64,000 nucleotides of DNA, taken from positions 2,046,001 to 2,110,000 of the forward strand of contig BCHS01000002.1 of the NCBI GenBank assembly GCA_039545275.1. Reading direction: 5' to 3'. The position numbers and the translations under genes are program-made. The first letter of the stretch is position 1, and each line of letters begins with the position of its first letter. Below the pieces are notes generated by a model. It was not told the origin of the DNA and made no database searches. It was given only the letters and a program-made list of their open reading frames with translations. Positions 53,435 to 62,914 of this stretch are shown here, in pieces. Source of the stretch: Pseudomicrostroma phylloplanum. Lineage: Eukaryota; Basidiomycota; Exobasidiomycetes; Microstromatales.

Positions 53435-54211
53435 ACAAAGTGGGTAAGGTGTTCGCGACGTCGCAGCAGAGGTAGGCTGCGATTTTTCTGGGTGAGTCAA
53501 GGGAGGAAGAAGTGGTAGACTACTGACCACTGGACTGTCTCATGGGTGCTGTGCGGTGATGCACTTCTGTCCAAGGCCCTCTTCCCGAAAATCGTGCAGA
53601 CGGCGGACGACGAACGTCAAGGCAGATGCGCGCGCGGCGCCACGCCCATGACGGACAGCCAAGCAGCGCCAGGCGGCACAATGAGCAAAGGACAATAGAC
53701 AACAACACCCGCACAGAAGCGAGAGAGGATGGCCTCTGCGCCTGGTTGCTCTGGCGCAGGGCGTGGGTGCAACAGACAGCCATCAGCACCAGAGCAACCC
53801 CACCTCACCCACAGGTCCATCCTCATCTGTGCCTTGCCTTGTCCCCACAACCTCACCCACAATACAAGTCGAACACAAAAGGCCACTCTTCGGCCTCGCG
53901 ACTCCTTGCTTCCCTATCCATCACTCCGGGTCCATTTCGACACTCGCATTCCACGTGCCCCGACGCCCCACGCCTCTGGCCGCACAGCACAGAGCTGCAC
54001 GCATCTCGGTGTCAAAGGAGAGTATACTCCTCCCCACCGCTCAGGACAAGCTACTGCCAACACTTCTCCCCGACCGAAGTGCACTTGAGCCGCTCCAGGT
54101 CACACAAGCCACTCATCCGTTCACGCCAGCAGCGGCAAACCTCGGCGAATTTCAGAGACCTGTGACGTACCCACAGCAACCTGTTCTTGGCCCACCTCCT
54201 TCCCTGCCAGC
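53435..54211. promoter_or_regulatory. Divergent promoter and leader, GRS1 / VTS1
   Basis: 777 bp between start codons. The right half is C/A/T-rich and likely an untranslated leader of VTS1. No RNA gene or named element recognised. Confidence 0.5.
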
Positions 54212-56446
54212 ATGTCCGATTTCTCTTCCCTCCGACCACCCAGTGGTGCCTCACAGTCGCATTCCATGGGCGCAGCTCCCATTGGCAGGTCCTCCAGTCC
54301 CATTGGCTCAGGCAACGCCTCTCGCTACTCCCTAGGTGGCATGTCCAACAAGGGCACTCCATCAGAACAGATGCTTCGCAAGGCCCAGCAGCAGCAGCAA
54401 GAAAGTCAGTCGGCAGGCGTCTCCAACCACCGAAGCCCCAGCATGGGTGCCATGAATGGAGGAGGCAGCGGCAACAGTGGCCTGGCTTCAGCTGGTGGCA
54501 TCTCTCGCTTCGGTCCCCGGCCAAGCTCAGAAATGATCGGTATGCCTGGCATGAGGCAGCAGAGCACCAACGAGACTGACGCCATTGACAAGTGGTTCGA
54601 AGACCTACAGCACTACGAGGCTACCCTCGAAGAGATGGCAACGGCATCTCTTGACCAAAATTTCAAGGAGGAGCTCAGCGCAATTGAGCAGTGGTTCAGG
54701 GTATTGTCCGAGGCAGAGCGTACAGCTGCCCTGTACAGCCTGTTGCAGGAGTCTACCCAAGTCCAGATTCGCTTCTTTATCACCGTGCTCCAGCAAATGG
54801 CTCGCAGCGATCCTATGAGCGCTCTGTTGAGTCCCAGCATGAACAGTGAGTGGTCGCCACGACCAGATTCGCTCCCCAGCCCCGGCACCCCGTGGCTCCA
54901 CCTGCTCACGACTCAGTCTCATCTTCCTTCTTTCTCATCTCTCCCCCTCACTGCTATGACCGAAACAGACTCAATGGCTGAGCAGATGGAAGCGAAGCTG
55001 GCATCGCTGGGGCTCAAGTCCCCTACTGGACTGAAGTCTCCTGCTTCTCCAGGTGCTCGAGCATTTGCCCGTCAATCGGATGCTTTCCTCTCGCCACAGA
55101 CTGCTCAGATGTACAGTCCAGGGGGCGAAGCTGCTGCCACACTGGCCGCACAGCGAGCCAAGCTGAAGGCCAACCGGGTCAGCGCGCCTGGCACTTTTAC
55201 GGGCGATCAGAGAAACTTCACCGGAGGCAATTTGGACCAGGTCAGGGAGCAACGCGGTGGTAGTCCCAACCCGCTTGACGACAGTGGCCGTACCCTCGTG
55301 GGCTCGGAATCGAGCATGATGCGCCCCAAGTCCATCGACGGTCTGTCCCAGGCCAACAATACCGTCAGCACTCCTCGTCGAGCCGGACCTTTGGACAACG
55401 AGCTTAGCCCGATCCCCAATTCAGGCAACTGGTCCAGTATGGTCAACACTCCCCTCAACAACCTCTTTGATGACAACCAGGCCGCCAACGTCAACCTTGA
55501 TGCTACTTCGAGCCAGCTCGCTTCGCTCGCTGAGCAGGCCAATGCCACTAATCGTATTCTGCTTGAGCAAGACGTGGCAAAGTACCAGCGCAGAAAGAGT
55601 GGTCAACCCGGTTACGATCAGCAACAGGGCTCGCCCAATCTGGGTTCTGGAGGCTGGAGTGGTTCTGGCGCCTCGAACGACTTCCTTCGTCAAGCCATGG
55701 CTGCCTCGCCGGGCGCATCTGGGTACTCCAACTTCTCCAATATGTCGCCCAACTCCTTTGCTGGACTGCAGAGCCCCTCTGGTGGCTTTGGCAACGGCGC
55801 CAACATGCAGATGATGAATGCCATGGCCGCCATGGGTGGCTTGAACAATGCCAATGCCGCCCAATTTTTGGCGATGCAGCAGCAGATCATCCACAACCAG
55901 CAGCAGATTGCCGCCATGGCCCAGGCTGCTCATCAGGGAGGTGCCCCTCGCTCTCGAGGTGCTGGACTCGGCGGTCTATCCAGTGGAGCGAACATCGGCA
56001 TTGGCGGTAGACGAAGCCCCGCTGCCGGCGGCGGAATCAACAACCGTGCCGTGCCAGGTGGCGCGTCCTCGACGAGCTCAAAGCCTGCAGCATCTCAGAC
56101 CGCAGGAGGAGGCGAGGAAGAAGTGCCAGACATGTCCCTCCTGTCGGACATTCCCGCCTGGCTTCGTCACCTGCGCTTGCACAAGTACACGCCCAACTTC
56201 GAGTCGTCCAACTGGAAGGAAATGGTCGTGCTTACCGACTCGGACCTGGAGGCCAAGGGAGTAGCGGCTCTTGGAGCGAGGAGGAAACTGCTCAAGACGT
56301 TTAAGCTTGTGAGGGAAAAGTATGGGATCAAGGGTGCGGATGACGCGGAAGTTGCTGGTGATGGAGCGGCTGGGATCAGCAGTGAGGATGGAGAGGAGAA
56401 GAAGGCTGGGGCAGAGGAGGGAGATGGTGCTGTCAAGGAAGAGTAG
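54212..56446 (+). CDS. VTS1: SAM-domain RNA-binding protein Vts1/Smaug
   Basis: Two exons, 54212-54845 and 54969-56446, 703 residues. A Ser/Gly/Gln-rich start precedes a conserved helical region (TDAIDKWFEDLQHYEATLEE, then SAIEQWFRVLSEAERTAALY, SLLQESTQVQIRFFITVLQQ) typical of fungal Vts1, followed by SMAEQMEAKLASLGLKSP. The C-terminal SAM domain is at about 603-665: DIPAWLRHLRLHKYTPNF, NWKEMVVLTDSDLEAKGVAA, GARRKLLKTFKLVREKYGI. Vts1 and Smaug SAM domains bind CNGG-loop hairpins and recruit Ccr4-Not for mRNA decay in the cytoplasm. The 123 bp intron is a multiple of three with no in-frame stop; its GTGAGT donor, AG acceptor and Ser/Pro-rich translation support splicing. The tail is acidic. 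Confidence 0.93.
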   Translation: MSDFSSLRPPSGASQSHSMGAAPIGRSSSPIGSGNASRYSLGGMSNKGTPSEQMLRKAQQQQQESQSAGVSNHRSPSMGAMNGGGSGNSGLASAGGISRFGPRPSSEMIGMPGMRQQSTNETDAIDKWFEDLQHYEATLEEMATASLDQNFKEELSAIEQWFRVLSEAERTAALYSLLQESTQVQIRFFITVLQQMARSDPMSALLSPSMNSEWSPRPDSLPSPGTPWLHLLTTQSHLPSFSSLPLTAMTETDSMAEQMEAKLASLGLKSPTGLKSPASPGARAFARQSDAFLSPQTAQMYSPGGEAAATLAAQRAKLKANRVSAPGTFTGDQRNFTGGNLDQVREQRGGSPNPLDDSGRTLVGSESSMMRPKSIDGLSQANNTVSTPRRAGPLDNELSPIPNSGNWSSMVNTPLNNLFDDNQAANVNLDATSSQLASLAEQANATNRILLEQDVAKYQRRKSGQPGYDQQQGSPNLGSGGWSGSGASNDFLRQAMAASPGASGYSNFSNMSPNSFAGLQSPSGGFGNGANMQMMNAMAAMGGLNNANAAQFLAMQQQIIHNQQQIAAMAQAAHQGGAPRSRGAGLGGLSSGANIGIGGRRSPAAGGGINNRAVPGGASSTSSKPAASQTAGGGEEEVPDMSLLSDIPAWLRHLRLHKYTPNFESSNWKEMVVLTDSDLEAKGVAALGARRKLLKTFKLVREKYGIKGADDAEVAGDGAAGISSEDGEEKKAGAEEGDGAVKEE

Positions 56447-56686
56447 AAGAAAGGGCCAGATAAAGGGCTCAAGCATCAGCATTAGCACGCCCACTCTCAT
56501 GGCCACTTCCGAGGGCAGGCCAGTCGATCGCCTGCGACACTTATAGTACGCGTGGCACACTGTCCCATTCGCCTCGCGCCCTGAACGTTCCTTCCCCCCT
56601 CGTTGTCTTCTCCCACTTTCATATTGACCAATTATTCACGCCTTTCATACACAAGTGCGGGCATGAGGCAGAAGTAGGAGCTCATC

Positions 56687-56713
56687 ACTGTGACTGTGAC
56701 TGTGACTGTGACT
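56687..56713 (+). repeat. (ACTGTG)n hexamer repeat
   Basis: About four and a half perfect copies. Confidence 0.9.
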
Positions 56714-56785
56714 CTGCCACTACCAACCTCGTCGTGTGTGGTGTGTGGTGTGGGCGTGTGGATGGCGTGTGACTGACAGCAGAGA

Positions 56786-56826
56786 CGCACGCACGCACGC
56801 GCCAGGCAGGCAAGGCAAGGCAAGGC
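56786..56826 (+). repeat. CGCA and GGCAA short tandem repeats
   Basis: Adjacent runs of ACGC, CAGG and GGCAA units. Confidence 0.75.
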
Positions 56827-56878
56827 TGCATCCGTCTGTCCGTGCCTGGCGTGCCTGTGTGCCGTGGTGCGGGGCGGA

Positions 56879-56893
56879 GTGTGTGTGTGTGTG
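56879..56893 (+). repeat. (GT)n microsatellite
   Basis: Seven and a half GT units upstream of VPS74. Confidence 0.85.
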
Positions 56894-57308
56894 CGTCTGC
56901 CGGGCGGGTTGATCTGAGAAGAGAGAGACAGAGACACACAGCGAGGGATCAAGACAGACAGGTAACCTTCGACACCATTGGCTACTGCTACCTCCAACTC
57001 CTTCCTCTACTAGTCGTACGTACACCTCAAGCTCGTCTTTAAGTCTTCTGCTCCTTCGCTTGCCGGTCTAGTGGACGTTCTCGCCTTTTCCTGCTGCAAC
57101 TGGAGGTGATCAGAGGACTCGCCTCGCTGCAGCAAACGGCCCTGGAAGCAACTCTCGAGTATTTTGTACATTCACTGCTGCCTTTAGCATCGGCCATCCG
57201 TCTCTCCTCGACTCATACTGAGCGAGAGAATTTCCAGCTCTTCGTACAGCTCCCTGCCAGCCTCAGCTACCATCTGGTCTTCCTCTCTCTCCTCTCGCCC
57301 ACACAAGC

Positions 57309-58931
57309 ATGGCGCAGCCAGGCCCTTCTTCGGGCCTCTCACAGCGTCGCAGAGGCGGCGGGGGTGGCTCTACCAGCGCCGCCTCGCCCTATGCGGGCAA
57401 CGGGGACGACTACTCGGACCTCGCGGGGGGTCGCTCCTCCCCTGCTCCCTCTGGTAGCGCAGGTCTCAAGCATCGCAACGCTGCAGCTGGTTCTCCTGCT
57501 GGTCTAAGAAGTGGGACAGGCGGAGGAGGAGCTGCTAGTACCCTCAGTGGTGCTGCAGATGGAGCAGGACATTCCCATCGCATCGCCTACGACCCTCGCG
57601 ATCTCAAGGACGAAGACGAGGAGTCTCTCCACCCGCGTCTGACCCTCATGGAGGAGATCCTCCTCCTGGGCCTCAAAGACCGGCAGGGCTACCTGAGCTT
57701 CTGGAACGACTCCATCTCCTACTCTCTCCGCGGGTGCATCATCCTCGAGCTCGTCATGAGGAGGAGGTTGGGAGTCGTGAAAGATCCGAGGAGAGGTGCA
57801 ATGGAGGTTAGTGAGAGGTTGTTGGAGGTGGTGAATGCAAAGATGACGGGAGAGGTGCTGCTGGACGAGGCGCTAAAGTTGATCAAGAGCAGCGAGGAGA
57901 AGAGGAGCATCGTCGAGTGGATCGATCTGCTGAGTGGTGAGTCGGAGAGAACATACAAGACAGCCACAGCTGGACCAGCTTGATTGCAGATCTGATGTCA
58001 AACCGCCCTCACTCTTGACCCTCTTCCAGGAGAGACGTGGAACCTGTCCAAGATTGGCTACCAGCTCAAGCAAGTCCGGGAGCGTCTCGCAAAGGGTCTG
58101 GTAGACAAGGGCATCCTCCGTACCGAGAAGCGCAACTTCCTCCTCTTCGACATGGCCACCCACCCCGTCGCCGACGCAACCGCCAAGAAAGAAACGCTCC
58201 GTCGCGTCGAGGCCCTCTCCTGCGGGTCTTCCTCCCGACTTCCTCCTCGCATCTACCAAGAAGGCGAATCGATAGCCTACCCCGCCACGCGCGCTCTCCT
58301 CCTCGTCTGTAGCGCCTTTGCCGCGAACGTCCTGGACAACGCCCTCCTTCACCTCACCTACGAGGCGCGCGAAGCCACCTTCCAGAAGATCGAAGACTGG
58401 ATTGAAGTCTTTGGACAGTGGCCAATGGCGCCCAAGCACGGCGGGATCTCAGGTGGAGCAGGACCTGCCATCCCGGCTTCCTTCTCTAGCGCGGATGGCG
58501 TGGGGGGTAGTGCGGCTTCTTCTGCAAGACGAGCACGACGTGCCGGTGCTGGGGCGGGAGGTGGGCCAAGAATCGCAGAAGGTAGTGTTCTCCCCGACCC
58601 TACCGATTCACTCGGAGCAGGTGGAGCTGCGGGTCATCCAGGCCCACTAGGTGCGGGGCACATGATCGTCGACCCGGAGAAGATCGGCGTGGCTACGAAT
58701 GAACTCGTGAGAGCCATGCGCGCCGAGGCTGCGGGCGCGCCAGAGGGGACGTATGAAGCAGTGGCGGGCGTGCTGGCCGTACTGGGTAGGATGGACAGTC
58801 TGGTGAGTTGACTCGGTGATGGCGTTGTGCTGGTCGATGATGAACGTGGAGCGTGGAGCGGGAGAAAGGGAACAGGACACGATCACTGACCACTCGATCC
58901 TCTGCTTCCTTGCACCCTCTTACAGCTATGA
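57309..58931 (+). CDS. VPS74: Golgi PI4P-binding protein Vps74/GOLPH3
   Basis: Exons 57309-57936, 58030-58802 and probably a 6-nt last exon 58926-58931 (Leu, stop), 468 residues. Without the last splice the frame ends at 58811 with Val-Ser. A Gly/Ser/Arg-rich arm (about 1-105) precedes the GPP34 domain: RLTLMEEILLLGLKDRQGYL, SFWNDSISYSLRGCIILELV, ALKLIKSSEEKRSIVEWIDL, LLSGETWNLSKIGYQLKQVR, ERLAKGLVDKGILRTEKRNF, LLFDMATHPVAD. A Gly/Ala-rich insert lies at about 365-430 before the final helix. Vps74 binds Golgi PI4P and Golgi glycosyltransferase tails to retain them in cis/medial cisternae, and regulates Sac1. The PI4P-pocket Trp (SFW) and Arg residues are kept. Confidence 0.93.
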
Positions 58932-59209
58932 GCCTTTCGACATTGGATCCAGGGACGCAGCGGACCAGGAAAAGACAAAGACAGAAAGGGAGAGACGGAC
59001 AGGGAGGATCAAGGAGAAGGGAGCAGCTCAGACCAGAGAGGGGCACTCATCATGCGGCGAGCACTCCAAGAGTGGCGGGTGACCAAGAGACCTCTTGTGA
59101 GGGGGCAACACCAATGCATTTACTATCTCATCACATTCGTCAGCGTCTAGATGATCCTCCGCCATACAGATCCGAGCTTCGTTGCCTGCTCTGAGCCCAC
59201 TCTCACCTA

Positions 59210-61438
59210 TCACCCACCTCTTGAAGCCCACTGTACCACCTCGGAGCCCAACGTGCCCCTCTTTCCCCTGTCGCGCGCAACGGCCAGCACCACTTGTGGC
59301 TCCACCACGGAGCGCACCCGGAGGTACTCCTTCCTCACGCTACCTGCACCAGCGCCGGTACGGAGGGATACGGCGGTAATGGGAACCGCTGCTGCTGCTG
59401 CTGCTGCTGCTGTTGAGGCGCTCTTTGAAGAGCTGCCAGTGGCGCTTGCAGTAATGGCAGCAGCACTAGCGGTAGGTCCGTAGGCGAGGGTGGAGAGGAA
59501 TGCGTCGGGTAGGAAGAGGTCGAGTGCCAGGAGCTGGTCAAAGGCCATCAAGGCGCGTTTCCTATCCTCCCACTCTGCGCCGCGTCCCCCCTCTCCTCCT
59601 TCCTCCACCACTGCCGCCCTTGGCTTTGCCTTTCTTGCGACCGCTCTTCGGGGGGAAGAGGCAATACCTTCTTCGCTAGGCACGACGTCAATGTCAATGT
59701 CCTCTTCCATGTTGAGTCCCATCCCACCCGTGCCTGCGCCCTCTCTGTTGCGTCTGCTCTTGCGTGAGAAGCGGGCCACCTCGTCAAAGCACACTTCGAA
59801 ATTGAAGACGGTGCGGTCCCTGGTCTGGAGATGCTTGGCGGCGATGAGTAGGAGAAAGGGCAGCGTGGGCACCTCGTATAGACTGCTCAGGGTGGCATCG
59901 TTTTGCTGCGCTGCGTAGGAGAGGATGAACGAGTGTGCTGAGAGGTCCACGGGCGGGAGGAAGGGCAGAGTGGCAATGGGAGGGTAAAGGACTGTGAAGA
60001 GGTGGTGCACGTCTTTGCTTTGGTCGGTGATACGGCCTAACAGGGATGTGAAGTCAACGTCCTGCAGGAGGGAAGTTGCGCTCTTGTGCCAAGCTTCCTC
60101 CAACGTTTTGTCCGCTTGTGAGCTCACTGCATCTTGCTTGGCGCCGGCGAGAGCGCAGAGCAAGACTTTGCCGACGACCCCTTTCCACTCATCGTTGCTA
60201 GCGGGTGGATAGCATTGCACAATGCGGTGCGAGAAGCGCGACTTGACCCTCTTCTCCAGCAGGTCAGTCGTATCCACCCTGCGCGTCATTCCAACGATGG
60301 CCAGACCAGGCCTGTAAGTACCTGACTGCACGGCGTCGAGCAGGCAGTACAAGAGGGCTTGCCTGGGTCTGGCTGTGAGGAGATCGAAGGAATCGAGGGA
60401 GATGATGAGGGGTTTGGCCGAACTACCCGAGGAGGAGGTCGAGGAGGCTGAGGCCAGAAGAGCGAGAATGGAGCTAGTGGTGTTCGATAGGGATGACTGG
60501 CAGCCGCAGAGTAGAGTTCGTGTTCAGCGTCACCTTCGTCAATGATACCGGAGCACCGTAGATCGTACTCACGAGAACCGCATTTCCCAAGGCTTCTCTC
60601 CTCTCTGCTTCCTCCTCCTCATCGAGCGCTTCTAGCTCTTCTTCCTCTTCACCTTCTTCCTCATCACGGTTTTCTTCATCATCCAGCTTCAGCCTACTCT
60701 CTGCGTCGTGAAGATTGAAGGCGCCAGATTGGATCAGCTGACGAGCCAGCTCCCTCATGGCGGCTCGGTCGGTGGTGCATTGCCTCGCTGAGACGTAGAC
60801 GTGGTGGTAGGAGCTGCGAGGACCCAGCGACGAGAGCGTCGCATTCAAAATCTGTTGCGGAGATGGGCAAGCATTCAGACATCGGCCACAGAGAGACGTC
60901 CCCGTCCTGAGCTGCTACTCACTGCGCTCGTGCCGCTTCCCTTGGCACCCACGAGGAGGATACTGTTGCTCTCTCCGCGCTGTACAGTGGCTTGAAGCGT
61001 CTGGCGGAGAACAGCGGCCTGTTCATCGAGCCCCACAAGGTCCTGATCGGAACTGACTTGGCCGGAGAGGCGGTTCAGGATGGCCTCTCTGCGCCTCAGC
61101 AGACCATTCGCAGATGATTGACCAGTTGTGACAGGCTGATCTACTGCCTCGGCAGCTGCGACATCCTGTGCATTGTCATCTACTCCAACTACTCGGTCGC
61201 TCATCGAAATATCTCTCGTCTGTAGCTCAACAGTGTCGCTACCACCGAGCAAGTCGAGCTCATCATCGCTACCGAGGAGTCCCTCGTCCGGCTGCCGCCT
61301 ATGACCGCCTTTCCGCTGCGAAGTGGAGGGTGTTGTCTCGCTTTTGGCTGCTGTCCTCGGGCGCTTGGGAGTGGACACAGCGGGCGGCGAAGAGGACTGA
61401 GCGGACGAAGCCCTGCCTCTTTTGCGAGGTGTAGGCAT
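59210..61438 (-). CDS. ORC4: Origin recognition complex subunit 4
   Basis: Three exons on the minus strand: 61438-60923, 60851-60573 and 60496-59210, 693 residues. A disordered basic N-terminus (about 1-110; PTPRKRGRASS) precedes the AAA+ domain. Walker A reads LLVGAKGSGTSA, with Thr where the invariant Lys sits, and the first intron falls directly after it. An acidic insert of Glu/Asp runs (about 215-245) follows. Walker B is PLIISLDSFDLL (about 290), then RPRQALLYCLLDAVQSGTYR and the sensor/Arg-finger region VGMTRRVDTTDLLEKRVKSR with SRF. A winged-helix part follows (FEVCFDEVARFSRKSRRNRE) and the C-terminus has a nine-Ala run. Orc4 is part of the six-subunit complex that marks replication origins; it supplies an Arg finger to Orc1 in yeast. 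Three intron borders are all in phase 0. Confidence 0.92.
59387..59413 (-). repeat. GCA/GCT repeat encoding poly-Ala in ORC4
   Basis: A GCT tract on the plus strand; the ORC4 strand reads GCA/GCG codons giving consecutive Ala near the C-terminus. Confidence 0.8.
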
Positions 61439-62914
61439 CACACTGGGGCTCCTTGAGTCAGTCTGAGGGCAGATAGAGTGAAGTCGATGGACCCAGGCGT
61501 GTAGAGACAAGGGTGCAGGCGCCGCGGCGATGGATGTCGGAGCGGAGCTGAGGACGAGGAAAGACGCGGGGAAGCGAGGTTCGGAAGCGAGCTCTTTCGG
61601 CCGAGGTGCGTGGGCGTGGGACTCTTTACGGACGATCCGCGTTGCTGGGTGTACCTGCGCCTGTGCCGCTACCGCTGTCTCTGTGCCTATGCCTGTGCCT
61701 GTATCTGTACTCCCTCACAATCTTGTGCGTGTGCTCCGTCGCCATGGTGCAAAGCTTTCACAGCGATGTTTCTCGATCACACACTACCACGAGCGCTTGT
61801 TCCCTTCCCTTATCCCAATTGCCTGACGCCTTACCGTTTCCCCAGTCGGGGTTCTCACCTTGGTCGCTGTTCTCCCCTACCGGCATCCGGCCATGAGCTT
61901 GCTTCGAACTCGACTGAGTGAGAAACAGGTACCTCGACGACGGCAAAGTCTATTGCCGCAACCTCTTTTACGCGGCTGTGCTGACGCCCTAAATTTGGGC
62001 GGCTTGTGGCGTTCGCCGGCTGAATCTGAGTCTGAGTTAGTAGAGCTATATTGCTCTCCCCCTTGGCCGCGGCGACCGATGGTCCACACTACAAGCAACT
62101 CGCCCTGCTGCACTTGGTCGGCCACTGGGTCTGGGTGGCGGGCATTAGGAGACAGGCGATCGGCACCCCTCCCCTCCTTCACCTCGGGGCAGAGAATGGG
62201 TGCTCGGTCCTCTGCCGCTGACGGCTGCTGACCGGATGCCGAGGCCCAGGCGGAGGGAGGACGCGCAGCGTATCCGAGGATTTGGGTCTTCGGTGTCGTC
62301 ACGCCCGGAAACCCAGAGGCGGACAAAAGGGAGCGGGCAGAGTCGAAGGCCGTGGCTGATAATGAAATGATCCGCACGGGAAGGGAAGGTGTCCACCAAC
62401 CCCGGCAGGCACAGGGACAGAGGCGCGCGATGACGGGCCCCGGCAAGCCTCTCCCCCCTCTGCGCTTCCAGTCTTGGTTTGGCGGGGCGTGGTGAGACAA
62501 GTCCAGGGATGTGGTGTCGGGGCCTTCGCATTGCAGCCGAGCCCGTACAGGCCGCATGTCGAACGCGCCGCCCTCTTGGTCCCTGGGTCCCATCCCAGCA
62601 CTACCTCTCCCTCGACCCACAGCTCATCGCCGGCGGATTCTTTCCTCTCTGTTTCTCTCTGTTTCATACCCGCAAGCCCCACGCCACCTTGACCGGTCAC
62701 AGCTCTCATCTTCTCGTCGCAAAAGCTGCGTACCAGAAGCACATCACGTACTTTACCTCGGCGCATCCGGTCTACCTCGACGTTTATACCTGATTCACCG
62801 CATACCCTACACGCATTCCGGAGGTACTCCAGGCCCACCTTCATCAACCGACCCAGCGATTCATGATCATTGCTGTCCTCTAAGGACATCTCCGCATCCC
62901 TCGTCGCCGTCAGC
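61439..62914. promoter_or_regulatory. Long divergent region, ORC4 / peroxiredoxin
   Basis: 1476 bp between start codons. An imperfect CTGTGC/CTATGC hexamer patch lies near 61660-61710. Minus-strand open frames of about 247 and 212 codons overlap each other in different frames and show no recognisable domain, so they are not called. It presumably holds both promoters and leaders. Confidence 0.45.

Larger units (their letters stand above)
56447..57308. other. Repeat-rich spacer between VTS1 and VPS74
   Basis: 862 bp in tandem orientation, holding the VTS1 3' flank and VPS74 promoter. From 56685 to 56895 it is densely repetitive: ACTGTG hexamers, GTGTGG words, CGCA and GGCAA repeats and a GT tract. 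The CT-rich part near the VPS74 ATG looks like leader. Confidence 0.6.

Noticed and set aside
3906..59000. Secondary metabolite or defence gene cluster
   Set aside because: Neighbouring genes are unrelated housekeeping or regulatory genes in alternating orientation; no biosynthetic backbone enzyme, NLR or toxin-like gene is present.
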